A DNA stretch of 64,000 nucleotides from HGM04593 sp045612305 (lineage in GTDB: Bacteria; Bacteroidota; Bacteroidia; Bacteroidales; Bacteroidaceae), in contig JAZKYU010000062.1 of NCBI GenBank assembly GCA_045612305.1, forward strand, positions 1 through 64,000, in the 5' to 3' direction. Both the position numbers and the translations under genes were made by a program. Positions within the stretch are counted from its first letter, which is position 1. Each line of letters opens with the position of its first letter. This document shows positions 50,701-60,383 of this stretch, piece after piece. The notes beneath the pieces were generated by a model, which did not search any database, was not told the origin of the DNA, and worked only from the letters and a program-made list of their open reading frames with translations.

Positions 50701-52362
50701 ATGAAGAGTGACATTGAGATAGCTCACGAAACCGAGCTACAACGTATTGAAAATGTGGCTGCAAAGATGGGTATCGCAGCCGACGACCTCGAACACTATG
50801 GTAAGTACATTGCGAAACTTCCCTTGGACCTTATAGGCGAGCAGAAGGGTAAGCTTATCCTTGTTACCGCTATCACTGCTACACGTGCGGGTATCGGCAA
50901 GACCACAGTTTCTATCGGTCTTGCGCTTGGTCTTAACAAAATAGGCAAGAAGGCTGTTGTGGCTCTTCGCGAGCCTTCGTTGGGCCCCTGCTTCGGTATG
51001 AAGGGTGGTGCTGCCGGCGGCGGTTATGCTCAGGTGTTGCCTATGGAGAAGATTAACCTCCACTTTACAGGAGATTTTCACGCTATCACATCGGCTCACA
51101 ATATGATATCGGCGTTGCTCGATAACTACCTCTACCAGCACGCAAAAGAGGGCTTTGGTCTTAAGGAAATTCTTTGGCGTCGTGTGCTCGACGTGAACGA
51201 CCGCTCTTTGCGCTCTATAATCACAGGTGTGGGCCCTGCTACAAATGGTCTTGTAGAGCAGGCGGGCTTCGATATCACCCCCGCTTCGGAGCTTATGGCT
51301 ATACTTTGCCTTGCTTCCGACGAGAACGACCTTCGTCGTCGCATCGAAAATATCTTGCTTGGTTACACATATGCGGGCGACCCCTTCACAGTTAAGGATC
51401 TTGGTATCGCCGGCTCTATTATGGTACTCTTGAAAGATGCTATACAGCCCAACCTTGTGCAGACAACAGAGAACACCCCCGCGGTTGTTCACGGTGGTCC
51501 TTTTGCCAACATTGCTCACGGCTGCAACTCGCAACTTGCTACCAAGATGGCGCTTGCTCACAGCGAGTACACCATCACCGAAGCTGGTTTCGGTGCCGAC
51601 CTTGGAGCCGAGAAATTCTACAATATCCTCTGCCGCAAGAGCGGTCTTCAGCCCGATGCTACAGTGATTGTGGCAACTGCGCAAGGCCTTAAAATGCACG
51701 GTGGCGTGGAGCTCGACAAGATAAAAGAGCCCGATATGGAGGGCTTGCGCTGTGGTCTTGCTAACCTCGACCGCCACGTTGCCAACCTTCAGTCTTTTGG
51801 CCAGTCTGTTATCGTGGTGTTCAACCGTTTTGCTACCGACACCGACGAGGAGATGGCTCTTCTTCGTGCTCACGTGGAGCAGGAGCTTGGCTTGCCTTTC
51901 GTTATAAATAACGCCTTTGCACAGGGTGGTGAGGGTGCTGTGGAGATGGCTCAGATTGTGGTTGACACCATCGCCAACAATCCTTCGAAGAAGCTTGAGT
52001 TTACATACAGCGACGAGGATGGCATAGCTACAAAGATTGAGAAGGTTGCCAAAAACATCTACGGCGCAGCGTCGGTTTCTTTTGCAAAGCCTGCTATGGA
52101 CCGCATAAAACTTGCCGAGAAGTTGGGTATGACCTCTTTCCCTGTCTGCATAGCAAAAACACAGTTCTCTTTTAGTGCTGACGCAAAACAGTATGGTGCA
52201 GTTAAGGGCTTCAACTTGCAGATACGCGACGTGGTGCTTAACGCAGGTGCCGAGATGATTGTGGTCATCGCCGGCGACATCATCCGTATGCCCGGTCTTC
52301 CCAAAGACCCCCAGGCTAACCATATCGACTACATTAACGGTGAAATTGTAGGTTTGAGCTAA
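50701..52362 (+). CDS. fhs: Formate--tetrahydrofolate ligase
   Basis: This ATP-dependent enzyme joins formate to tetrahydrofolate, feeding one-carbon units to purine synthesis. The 553 residues show the P-loop in RAGIGKTTVSIGL near 67, REPSLGPCFGMKGGAAGGGYAQ, and the FTGDFHAI motif near 120. Length and motifs are normal. It is followed by rarA 6 bases later, probably on one transcript. With purE here, it fits formate-fed purine synthesis. Confidence 0.96.
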   Translation: MKSDIEIAHETELQRIENVAAKMGIAADDLEHYGKYIAKLPLDLIGEQKGKLILVTAITATRAGIGKTTVSIGLALGLNKIGKKAVVALREPSLGPCFGMKGGAAGGGYAQVLPMEKINLHFTGDFHAITSAHNMISALLDNYLYQHAKEGFGLKEILWRRVLDVNDRSLRSIITGVGPATNGLVEQAGFDITPASELMAILCLASDENDLRRRIENILLGYTYAGDPFTVKDLGIAGSIMVLLKDAIQPNLVQTTENTPAVVHGGPFANIAHGCNSQLATKMALAHSEYTITEAGFGADLGAEKFYNILCRKSGLQPDATVIVATAQGLKMHGGVELDKIKEPDMEGLRCGLANLDRHVANLQSFGQSVIVVFNRFATDTDEEMALLRAHVEQELGLPFVINNAFAQGGEGAVEMAQIVVDTIANNPSKKLEFTYSDEDGIATKIEKVAKNIYGAASVSFAKPAMDRIKLAEKLGMTSFPVCIAKTQFSFSADAKQYGAVKGFNLQIRDVVLNAGAEMIVVIAGDIIRMPGLPKDPQANHIDYINGEIVGLS

Positions 52363-52368
52363 TCCCTT

Positions 52369-53652
52369 ATGGCAAAACCCCTGGCAGAACGATTAAGGCC
52401 CACCGATTTTGGCGGTTATGTGGGGCAACGACACCTCGTAGGTGAGGGTGCCGTGCTTCGTCGTATGGTCGATTCGGGGCGCATACTATCGTTCATAATG
52501 TGGGGCCCGCCGGGAACGGGAAAAACCACCATCGCAAAAATTATTGCTCAAAAACTTAACCGCCCTTTCTACACCCTTAACGCAGTGTCGTCGGGGGTGA
52601 AGGAGGTGCGCGAGGTTATAGACAAGGCAAAAAACTCTCCGCTTTTTTCGGGCGGCGGGGGTGCTATACTCTTTATCGACGAGATACACCGCTTTAACAA
52701 GTCGCAGCAAGACTCTCTCTTGAGCGCGGTGGAGACAGGTGTTGTAACTCTCATAGGTGCAACAACCGAAAACCCCTCGTTCGAGGTTATACGCCCCTTG
52801 CTGTCGCGCTGCCAGCTCTATGTGCTTAAGTCGCTTGAAAAGGAAGATCTCTTGCAGCTCCTGGACCAGGCTATAAACACCGATGAGGCTTTGAAAGCAC
52901 GTGGCGTGGAGCTACGCGAGACCGACGCCCTTTTGCGATACAGCGGTGGCGACGCCCGCAAGCTACTCAACACGCTTGAACTTGTTGTGGAGGCCGAGCC
53001 GCAGTCGCCCGTCGTAGTCACCGACGACAAGGTTGTGCGTTGCTTGCAACAGAGCCCCCTTGCTTACGACAAAGACGGTGAGATGCACTACGACATAATA
53101 TCGGCCTTTATAAAATCGATACGTGGTAGTGACCCCGACGCGGCGCTTTACTGGCTTGCACGCATGATAGAGGGTGGCGAGACACCCGAATTTATCGCCC
53201 GCCGTTTGATAATTTCGGCAGCCGAAGATATAGGCCTCGCCAACCCCAACGCCCTATTGCTTGCCAACGCGGCGTTCGATGCGGTGATGAAGATAGGCTG
53301 GCCCGAGGGGCGCATACCCCTAGCCGAAGCTACCGTCTATCTGGCAACCTCGCCCAAGAGTAACTCGGCCTACGCAGGCATAAACAGCGCGCTCGAGAAG
53401 GTGCGCGAGACGGGTAACCTGCCCGTGCCTCTGCCCTTGCGCAACGCTCCCACGCAGCTTATGAAGCAGTTGGGCTATGCCGACGGGTATAAATACTCTC
53501 ACGACTACCCCCACCACTTTGTCAAGCAGCAGTTTTTGCCCGATGAGGGCAAGAATTTCTCCTTCTGGCAACCGCAGGACAACCCTGCCGAGCAGAAGAT
53601 AAAGGCTTGGATGAACTTCTGTTGGGGCGACGATAGAAAGTTTTCAAAGTAA
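52369..53652 (+). CDS. rarA: Replication-associated recombination protein A
   Basis: RarA (MgsA) is an AAA+ clamp-loader-like ATPase acting at stalled replication forks. The 427 residues show the N-terminal AERLRPTDFGGYVGQ, Walker A GPPGTGKTT near 44-52, the Walker B motif ILFIDEIHRFN near 100, then the MgsA C-terminal domain. A terminator follows at 53664-53693. Confidence 0.95.
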   Translation: MAKPLAERLRPTDFGGYVGQRHLVGEGAVLRRMVDSGRILSFIMWGPPGTGKTTIAKIIAQKLNRPFYTLNAVSSGVKEVREVIDKAKNSPLFSGGGGAILFIDEIHRFNKSQQDSLLSAVETGVVTLIGATTENPSFEVIRPLLSRCQLYVLKSLEKEDLLQLLDQAINTDEALKARGVELRETDALLRYSGGDARKLLNTLELVVEAEPQSPVVVTDDKVVRCLQQSPLAYDKDGEMHYDIISAFIKSIRGSDPDAALYWLARMIEGGETPEFIARRLIISAAEDIGLANPNALLLANAAFDAVMKIGWPEGRIPLAEATVYLATSPKSNSAYAGINSALEKVRETGNLPVPLPLRNAPTQLMKQLGYADGYKYSHDYPHHFVKQQFLPDEGKNFSFWQPQDNPAEQKIKAWMNFCWGDDRKFSK

Positions 53653-53663
53653 TATATGCAAAG

Positions 53664-53695
53664 AAGAAACCGAGGGCACGCCCTCGGTTTCTTTT
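53664..53695. terminator. Terminator between rarA and the TSUP gene
   Basis: GAAACCGAGGGC (53666-53677) pairs perfectly with 53680-53691 across AC, with A-rich and T-rich flanks. It can serve both convergent genes. Confidence 0.8.
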
Positions 53696-53704
53696 GTAAG
53701 AAGA

Positions 53705-54433
53705 TTAAGAAAGCACGGCCATTATGCCGCTAAAAATCATAAGCACGCAGACGATGCGGCGCAAGGTTTCGCGGCTTATCTTCTTAAAGCACCAAGCTCC
53801 CAAAAACGAGCCTATGAGTATACCACCTAAACCCACAGCCCACAGCCCAAGAGTGTTGTGTGTGAAAAAGCCTTCGCGTGCGCGGAAAAGAGTATAGAAT
53901 ATGTTGAAAACCACAGAGAGCGCCTGCATAGTAGCCATATATTGCATTTTATCCTTTATAGCACCTATGCAGTAGAGCACCACCGCAGGGCCGGGCATAG
54001 CAAACATACCACCCATAATACCGCTTATAGTGCCTATCACGGCACGTGCTGTGTTTGTTTGCATAAACAGCGATATTTTCTTCTCCCAGAAAAGAAAGTA
54101 GAGAGCTACAGCAACAAGCACCACCCCCAAACTGCGCTTCATAGTGTCGTTGCCCACCGACGCCATAAATTCTATGGCAAAAAACGCCGCCGCAATGTTG
54201 AAGAGTATAATAACAGCCACGCTCTTCCACTTTATCTGTTTCCAGTGACGCAGGGTTATAAAGAGCGCCGTGCTCCCCGCCAACAATCCCGAAAGGGTTA
54301 TCGACTCGCCGTAAGAGGGTAGTATAAAGGGGAAGAACATCATCACAAATATTCCAAACCCAAAACCGCTTGCCCGTTGTATGAAGCTTGCGGCTATAGC
54401 AAGGCTGAATATGAGTGCTGGGGTGGTGAACAT
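53705..54433 (-). CDS. TSUP (TauE/SafE) family permease
   Basis: This 242-residue membrane protein has about seven or eight hydrophobic segments and two related halves. The glycine-rich signatures are RASGFGFGIF near 20 and ISGIMGGMFAMPGP near 137. Family members export sulfite, sulfoacetate or other organic anions; the substrate is not evident. It follows the DUF1460 gene by 14 bases. Confidence 0.85.
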   Translation of the reverse strand: MFTTPALIFSLAIAASFIQRASGFGFGIFVMMFFPFILPSYGESITLSGLLAGSTALFITLRHWKQIKWKSVAVIILFNIAAAFFAIEFMASVGNDTMKRSLGVVLVAVALYFLFWEKKISLFMQTNTARAVIGTISGIMGGMFAMPGPAVVLYCIGAIKDKMQYMATMQALSVVFNIFYTLFRAREGFFTHNTLGLWAVGLGGILIGSFLGAWCFKKISRETLRRIVCVLMIFSGIMAVLS

Positions 54434-54447
54434 AAAGCGTTTGTAAT

Positions 54448-55290
54448 TTATTTTATTCTGAAAACTCTTACCCCGGTGTGGCTCTTTTTCCCTTTTTGGT
54501 AAGAGTACAAATCTTTTTTATCCTTTATAACCCTGCCTTCGCTGCTCGATGCGTGCAAGAGGTGCAGTTTCTCCCCCTCCCAAAAAGCAAAGCCCATGTG
54601 AACAACATCGAGACCGTCGATATTTGTTGTGATGGCTATTATGTCACCGTTTTCTATGCATAGCTCCTCCTTGGTTTTGCCGAGCATCTCTTTGGATATG
54701 TAATATACATCCTTGCCACGGAAGGGTTTTTCGAGAGAGTCTATCGCTTGTGTCAGAGCGGGGTTGTTTTTTAGTTGTTTGTAGTTTGCAGGGTGGCTGC
54801 TCATATAGTGCAAGTTTAGCTTTGTCTTGCGGTGTAGCTTGCTTTTTATCTCTGTTGCAATATGCAGCTTTTCACAGTTTTCTATCCACCAGCTTATGTA
54901 GTGCAGACGGCTTTTGTAACCGTGGCGCACCCCGTCGAGGTAGCGTATCTTCTGGAGGTTGTGGCACACGGCCTCAAAACTATTCTTGCCCTCTTTTATG
55001 CTCAGGCTTATAGCAAGAACAAGCTCCACAAAGGTGGTGCAGTCGAGCTGTGTCGCGCTCAAGAAAAGCGGCTCGCCGCTGTGTGTGTCGAGCGTGCCGG
55101 CAACATATTTTTGTCCCACAAACTCTTGGGCTACAGCGAGGGCAAGCTCGCCGGGCGAGGTGTGAGCCCTAGTTGCCTGTTTTTCTGCTATGCGGGTTAT
55201 GAAAACGCTGTCCTCGGCTGTGTACATAACCTCTTGCGCTTGTGCAAAGGCGGTAAGTATTGAAAATATAATGAAAAAAGCCCTTCTCAT
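54448..55290 (-). CDS. DUF1460 exported amidase-like protein
   Basis: The 280 residues start with a signal peptide (cleavage near FAQA|Q) and a DUF1460 domain. DUF1460 has an NlpC/P60-like papain fold, and its members are thought to cut cell-wall peptides. The likely nucleophile is Cys84 in QLDCTTFVE, with His231 (VVHMGFA) and His246 (LLHASS) further on. It is first in a pair with the TSUP permease. Function is inferred from the fold. Confidence 0.87.
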   Translation of the reverse strand: MRRAFFIIFSILTAFAQAQEVMYTAEDSVFITRIAEKQATRAHTSPGELALAVAQEFVGQKYVAGTLDTHSGEPLFLSATQLDCTTFVELVLAISLSIKEGKNSFEAVCHNLQKIRYLDGVRHGYKSRLHYISWWIENCEKLHIATEIKSKLHRKTKLNLHYMSSHPANYKQLKNNPALTQAIDSLEKPFRGKDVYYISKEMLGKTKEELCIENGDIIAITTNIDGLDVVHMGFAFWEGEKLHLLHASSSEGRVIKDKKDLYSYQKGKKSHTGVRVFRIK

Positions 55291-55344
55291 CCTTGTGTTA
55301 ACAATTTATAGCGTAAAAGTAGAGAATATTTCTGTTTAAATAGC

Positions 55345-55352
55345 TATCTTCG
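55345..55352 (+). promoter_or_regulatory. -7 box of the DUF5103 gene
   Basis: TATCTTCG, 20 bases before the chosen ATG at 55373. Confidence 0.65.
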
Positions 55353-55372
55353 CTATGATAAATAGTTTGCAG

Positions 55373-56620
55373 ATGAAAAAAATATTCATTTATATAGCTC
55401 TGCTTTTCTTGCCCTTGGGCTTGCAAGCGCAGTTTATGCGTTCTTTCACCACCACAATACGCTCTATGCAGATGGTGCTTAACGAAGATTGGCGTCTCCC
55501 CGCGGTTATGCGTCTGCAGAGCGACGATGTGTTGCGTTTCTCCTTCGACGAGATGTCGCACACCTATCATCGTTACATATATAAAATAACTCACTGCCGT
55601 GCCGACTGGGAGCCGACAGAACTTTTCGACATAGATTTCCTCGATGGTTTTAACGAGATGCCCATCGAAGAGTGGGAAAATTCTGTAAACACCACAATGC
55701 TTTATACAAACTACACGTTTACAATACCCAACGAAGATGTCTCCCTTAAGCTATCGGGTAACTATATAGTGGAAATTTTCGACGACGAAGACGACGAGCC
55801 GGTTGCAGAGTTTCGTTTCTCGGTGCTGGAGCCGCGTGTAGCTTTGAGCGCGTCGGCTACAGGAAACACCGATGTTGATATGAATAAGTCACATCAGCAG
55901 CTCTCCTTTACCGTGCATCACCCCAAATATAATATTGCAAACCCGTCGACCGAGATAATACCTGTGGTTTATCAAAACCGTCGTGCCGATAATGCAGTTG
56001 TGGGTGTTAAACCCACATACATCACCGGCGACAAGTTGCAATATGTGCATAACAAAAAACTAATATTCGATGCGGGTAACGAGTATCTTCGTTTCGAGCT
56101 CACCGACCCTCGTACCCCGGGTATGAACGTTGAGAGAATATCCTATTTCGACCCTTTTTATCACGCCGACCTCTATGCTGACGCCCCCACGGCTGTGCAC
56201 CGCAATATCCGCGACGAAAACGGGCGCTACTTTATAAACACCCTCGAGGGGTATGGCACAGCTCTTGAAGCCGACTATCTTTTTGTGCATTTTACGCTCG
56301 ACGTGCCCCATCGTAGTGGCGGTAACTACTATCTTTTGGGAGATTTTTGTTGCAACCGTTTCGACGACACAAACAAGCTGGAGTATGACTACAGGGAAAA
56401 CACCTACAAGGTTACGAAACTATTAAAGCTTGGCCTTTACAACTACGCCTACGTGTGGTTGCCCGACAGAGCTAAAAAAGCTGAAACCGCACCTGTTCTT
56501 GGCGATTTTTTTGAAACAGAGAACGAGTATCTCATACTCATTTATCACCGCGAGTTTGGCTCCCGTTACGACAAGCTTATAGGCTACGGCAGGCTCGACC
56601 ACAATTTGGAAAAGAATTAA
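55373..56620 (+). CDS. Type IX secretion plug protein (DUF5103)
   Basis: The 415 residues start with a signal peptide (cleavage near LQA|Q) and contain beta-rich DUF5103 domains. In Flavobacterium the equivalent protein plugs the SprA translocon of the type IX secretion system. Visible family features are the WRLPAVMRLQSDDVLRFSFDE-like N-terminal segment and the YLLGDF motif near 325. The ATG at 55373 is chosen because an in-frame ATG at 55355 lies right after the -7 box. Its presence suggests that the cell has type IX secretion, which may export the CotH giant. Confidence 0.88.
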   Translation: MKKIFIYIALLFLPLGLQAQFMRSFTTTIRSMQMVLNEDWRLPAVMRLQSDDVLRFSFDEMSHTYHRYIYKITHCRADWEPTELFDIDFLDGFNEMPIEEWENSVNTTMLYTNYTFTIPNEDVSLKLSGNYIVEIFDDEDDEPVAEFRFSVLEPRVALSASATGNTDVDMNKSHQQLSFTVHHPKYNIANPSTEIIPVVYQNRRADNAVVGVKPTYITGDKLQYVHNKKLIFDAGNEYLRFELTDPRTPGMNVERISYFDPFYHADLYADAPTAVHRNIRDENGRYFINTLEGYGTALEADYLFVHFTLDVPHRSGGNYYLLGDFCCNRFDDTNKLEYDYRENTYKVTKLLKLGLYNYAYVWLPDRAKKAETAPVLGDFFETENEYLILIYHREFGSRYDKLIGYGRLDHNLEKN

Positions 56621-56640
56621 GGTTGCAAATAAAACATCAC

Positions 56641-56680
56641 AAAATATCCGCAAAGTTTTTTCAAACTTTGCGGATATTTT
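56641..56680. terminator. Bidirectional terminator between DUF5103 and Cthe_2159 genes
   Basis: A perfect 18-base arm 56641-56658 pairs with 56663-56680 across TTTC, starting with AAAA and ending with TTTT. Confidence 0.85.
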
Positions 56681-56703
56681 ATAGGGCTTGTGTTGCTAGG
56701 GGG

Positions 56704-58740
56704 TTACTCTGCTCCTTGTTGCAACAACCAACCGCCGCTTTGTACTATGTTGCCATAGACGGCTTGTGTGCCCGTGCTGAAGGCCTGTACTGTGCCCGCA
56801 CCAAGGTTTAGTGTGGTAGCGTTTATAGCTGCGTCGTAGGCCTTTGTGAATATGTTGCCGCCGTTTATGGTTATGTCGTTTGTGGTTATTGCACGTGTCT
56901 TGCGGTCGTAATCGGCTGCTACAAAGTTCTGTGCTGTGGCAAGCAGGGTTACGTCGCCACCATTTATGGTAAGGTTACCGTTGCAGTTGAAGCCTTTTGA
57001 GCCTGCGCCACGGCTGTCGATAGCTATTGTGCCGCCGTCGATGGTTGTGTTGCCGTCGCTCTTGAAACCTCCGGCAGTGGTGGTGTCGCTACTCAACGCA
57101 CCGTATGAGAACGCTGTGAGCTTGCCGGCAGTGAAGGTGATGTCGCCTTCGCAGTTAACAATCTTGGAGCCGTTGCCCTTAACTTCGCCTTGCACAATAC
57201 CGCCGCTCTGCTTGAAGTTACCGCTTGTCTTTACTATGGCTGCTTTCTCGCCTGTGGTGGTAGCTTTTATGTATCCACCTTTGATTATGGCGTCGGGGGT
57301 GATGGCGGGGTCGGGTGTTGCGGCCTCGTAAGAGACGTTGATAGCCTCGCCCTCGCTGTTTATGGTTATTTTACCCGCCTCTATGAGTACTGAGCCTTTA
57401 CCGCAGTCGATGCCATCGCTGTTTGCGTTTATGGTGATGGTGGGGGCTGCGCTTGCAGTGCGGCCTACTCTGAAGATGTCGTTTGTGTGGAAACCATCCT
57501 TCAATGCCGATACAATGTTGATGTTTCCGCTGCGCACGCGTATGTAGTCGTCGCTGCAGATGGCGTGGCCGCCCTTTGAGGTTACGTTGAGTGTACCTGT
57601 GCCGTTGAAAATTATTTGTCCCTCGCTAAAGAGCGTGCCTTTTTGGTCTTCGGCCTCACCGGTGGCGTCAATTGTGGGTGCGGCATAAACTTCACCGTCG
57701 CACAAGGTGTTTGTGCTCGATAGCTTTAGGTATACTGTTTTCCCGCTTTGTATGTTTATCGCAGGGCCGGTGGGGTTTGTTATGTTTAAGTTGGCAAAGT
57801 GTAGCTGAAACTTCTTCTCGCTGTAAATTTTTAAAGAGCCGTTGCTGCAGGTACCTGTTACGTTGTACCCCACTTTGCTGCGTGTAGAGTTTATAACAAT
57901 GTGGGTATTGTTGGTGATGGTGTATGTAACATCGTCCACATCACTGTTGCAGGTTACGCCGCTCTCGGTGAAGCGTATCGTAAAAATTTTTGTTGTTGCA
58001 AAGTTTTCTACAAAGTCGCCAGACTCGTCTTCGAGTTCATCGGTTATGATGGTTTCTACAATCTCGTTGTACGATGTGGCATCGCTCTCGTCGAAGGCGA
58101 TACTCTTTTCGCTGCTGTATGTGAGCAGTGTGCCGTTGTTGCTTGCAGGTGCAATATCGGTGATGTTAGCGGTGGCAAAAGAGTTTGTGGCTCCGTTGCT
58201 TTGGGCAATGAATATTGCTCTTTGTGTTGCGTCGAAGGTTATCTCTTCTACCTCGTTAGTAATTACAGGCAGATATGTGCTGTTGCTGTTGTTAACATAG
58301 AGGGCTTTTGCTCCTGTTGCCGCAGCGCGTGCAGGCGCCGCTTTGCTACTAAGAATAATTGATATAATCTTTGTAACGTCGGCAACGTCTACCGACCCGT
58401 CTTTGTTTACATCGGCTGCGCTGGAGCCTTCGCTGCCAAGAATTATAGATACGACCTTTGTAACGTCGGCAACGTCTACCGCGTTGTCATTGTTTACATC
58501 GCCTACGATACTTGTTGTTGCACTGCCAAAATGTATGCGGTTTATCTCGCTCATCGCAGCGGTGATGGTTGTGCCGTCGGTGCAGGCTATGTTTACGTTG
58601 TCGGCAACGAAGGTTATGCGGCTCAGATTGTCGAGCGCTACAGCTTGGTTGCTGTTGTTGCTCATCTCAACCACCATCTGTTGTGCGAGGGTGGGCAGTG
58701 CAAGCAGGGTAATAAGTATTAAAGAGGCTAGTTTTTTCAT
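56704..58740 (-). CDS. Secreted dockerin plus Cthe_2159 carbohydrate-binding protein
   Basis: The 678 residues start with a signal peptide (near LA|QQ). Residues 30-75 hold short LDNLSRITF-like repeats. A dockerin-like pair of calcium loops follows (DVNNDNAVDVADV at 81-93 and DVNKDGSVDVADV at 110-122). From about 265 the protein is a beta-helix of the Cthe_2159 type, with turns such as NINIVSALKDGFHTND and SDGIDCGKGSVLIEAG. Cthe_2159 of Clostridium thermocellum binds cellulose and polygalacturonate. It is last in the VTC-DUF4956-DUF2490 operon. No type IX tail is obvious. Confidence 0.85.
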   Translation of the reverse strand: MKKLASLILITLLALPTLAQQMVVEMSNNSNQAVALDNLSRITFVADNVNIACTDGTTITAAMSEINRIHFGSATTSIVGDVNNDNAVDVADVTKVVSIILGSEGSSAADVNKDGSVDVADVTKIISIILSSKAAPARAAATGAKALYVNNSNSTYLPVITNEVEEITFDATQRAIFIAQSNGATNSFATANITDIAPASNNGTLLTYSSEKSIAFDESDATSYNEIVETIITDELEDESGDFVENFATTKIFTIRFTESGVTCNSDVDDVTYTITNNTHIVINSTRSKVGYNVTGTCSNGSLKIYSEKKFQLHFANLNITNPTGPAINIQSGKTVYLKLSSTNTLCDGEVYAAPTIDATGEAEDQKGTLFSEGQIIFNGTGTLNVTSKGGHAICSDDYIRVRSGNINIVSALKDGFHTNDIFRVGRTASAAPTITINANSDGIDCGKGSVLIEAGKITINSEGEAINVSYEAATPDPAITPDAIIKGGYIKATTTGEKAAIVKTSGNFKQSGGIVQGEVKGNGSKIVNCEGDITFTAGKLTAFSYGALSSDTTTAGGFKSDGNTTIDGGTIAIDSRGAGSKGFNCNGNLTINGGDVTLLATAQNFVAADYDRKTRAITTNDITINGGNIFTKAYDAAINATTLNLGAGTVQAFSTGTQAVYGNIVQSGGWLLQQGAE

Positions 58741-58755
58741 AGTTTTATTAGGGTT

Positions 58756-59619
58756 TTACAGGTCGATGGAGTAGCCCACACCTATGGCGTGGGTGTTGGA
58801 AGAGCCCTTCTTGCCACCCTTCTCGAACAGGTAATAAATTTCAAAGGAGTTATCCTTGTTTATTTTGTAGCTCGCACCTATGCGTGAACGCAGTTTTTCG
58901 AAACCTCTCCACTTGTCGATGCGGGTATATAGCTCGGTGGAGATAAAGGGGCTTACTTTGCAATCTTTTATATCCCATTTAGCAGAGAGACGTGAGCGCA
59001 GAACTGTGTTGTTTTTGTGCTTTTTTGTCTCTTGCTCGCGAACAGGGGCGTTCCAAACGGTCTTGTCGACGAAGTCTTGTGCCTCATCGTCCCACTCGGT
59101 ACCCACCATACTAAAACGATGTTTGTCCTCGTCGATAATTTCGGCGTGGGTACGGGTATATTGCAAACGCTCGCGCAACGAAATTTTTACACGCCCTATC
59201 TTTGTTTCACCGCTTATGGCGATGTAAACTCTGTTGCGCTTGTCCCAGTAGGAGTGCTCGTAGTTGTAGCCGTCCTCTTCGGGCGGGTTATTCTCGTCGT
59301 TGAAGTGCGTTTTCTTTTCACTACCGTTGTATCCCAAGATAAATATGTGTCCGGCGGTAGCTTTCCACCAGTTGTTTATCTTGTACTGCAGGTTAAAACC
59401 GATAGAGAAACGGTCTATATCATTTAAATAGTCGTTTGTGCGAAACTCTAGTTCGGTACCAACTTTGAACTTGCTGTTAATTTTTTTTGTGGCATCGAAA
59501 GATGTCCACAAACCATAGTTGTCCTCGTTGTCGGCCTGTACGCTTCCTAAGGAAGACACGGCAAAAGCAAGCGTTGTGAGCAACGCTGCTTTTATGTTAC
59601 TGCTTAATCTTGAATTCAT
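58756..59619 (-). CDS. DUF2490 outer-membrane protein
   Basis: The 287 residues have a signal peptide ending near VQA|D and a run of amphipathic beta strands (YGLWTSFDATKKI, KVGTELEFRTND, ISLRERLQYTRTH) ending IGVGYSIDL, as in outer-membrane barrels. DUF2490 has no assigned function. The start overlaps the DUF4956 gene by 23 bases, so it belongs to this operon. It could provide an outer-membrane path or anchor for the secreted partner. Confidence 0.85.
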   Translation of the reverse strand: MNSRLSSNIKAALLTTLAFAVSSLGSVQADNEDNYGLWTSFDATKKINSKFKVGTELEFRTNDYLNDIDRFSIGFNLQYKINNWWKATAGHIFILGYNGSEKKTHFNDENNPPEEDGYNYEHSYWDKRNRVYIAISGETKIGRVKISLRERLQYTRTHAEIIDEDKHRFSMVGTEWDDEAQDFVDKTVWNAPVREQETKKHKNNTVLRSRLSAKWDIKDCKVSPFISTELYTRIDKWRGFEKLRSRIGASYKINKDNSFEIYYLFEKGGKKGSSNTHAIGVGYSIDL

Positions 59620-60367
59620 CGCTAGGTGCTTTAATTATTGTGTCTACTGAATTTGTTGTGTTGCCGTTTGTGGGGCGGTAGTACATCTTTATTATAGCCG
59701 CATCCTTGAGGAAGTCTATACCTCCAACCTCAACCTTTACTATATCGAGCCCTGTACGCTTTTTGAGGTCTTCTATAAGCTCGGCCTCTTTGTCGGGGGT
59801 GATGAGGGCTATGTTGTCATACTTTATAATTTTGTAAGACAGGTGCTTTATTACAATGTTGCTCTCGCACACCCATATAGATGCTATGAAAAGCAGGTTG
59901 GCAAGAAACATCTCGGAGTATGACAGCTCCTCCATAACAAGGCCGTTTATGGCGCTCATTGCAATTATGATGAAGAGGTAGGTCATCTCGCGTATCGACA
60001 CCTGCTCGGTGCGGTAACGTATGATGCTGAAGATTGCAAAAAGACCAAGGGCAAAACCGGTCTTCAACTTTATGCCGCCCAGCAAATATATGAGCAGGAA
60101 GATGCTTATTGCAATGAGTATAAAGGTGAAAAAAAACTCTCCCTTTTTACATTTTGGGTAGTAGAAACCGCGTACCACGATACCCACAAACAAAAGGTTC
60201 ATGAAAAAACCCATGAGAAGGTTGCTCATGCCCGAGAGGTTTAATATGGCGTGGCTAGCCCCTTGCACGGTCTCGGCGCCACCGGTAATAAATTCCTCTC
60301 CAAGCGCAGCGATGGCGTTAACTGTGGTTGCCCCGCCTGCAATAAGTGATAAAATTAAGTCCATCAT
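59597..60367 (-). CDS. DUF4956 membrane protein
   Basis: The 256 residues begin with about four or five membrane segments (about 45-175). They include the family hallmark GFALGLFAIFSIIRYRTEQV with its basic RYRTE turn. A soluble C-terminal alpha-beta domain follows (about 195-256). DUF4956 proteins recur beside VTC-domain polyphosphate polymerases, and the VTC gene here is 16 bases upstream. It may hold or regulate the polymerase at the inner membrane. Function unknown. Confidence 0.88.
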   Translation of the reverse strand: MMDLILSLIAGGATTVNAIAALGEEFITGGAETVQGASHAILNLSGMSNLLMGFFMNLLFVGIVVRGFYYPKCKKGEFFFTFILIAISIFLLIYLLGGIKLKTGFALGLFAIFSIIRYRTEQVSIREMTYLFIIIAMSAINGLVMEELSYSEMFLANLLFIASIWVCESNIVIKHLSYKIIKYDNIALITPDKEAELIEDLKKRTGLDIVKVEVGGIDFLKDAAIIKMYYRPTNGNTTNSVDTIIKAPSDEFKIKQ

Positions 60368-60383
60368 AGTTATGTTGTGTTTT

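Noticed and set aside
50737..52323. A 528-codon minus-strand open frame opposite fhs
   Set aside because: Antisense to a fully conserved enzyme and without recognisable features.
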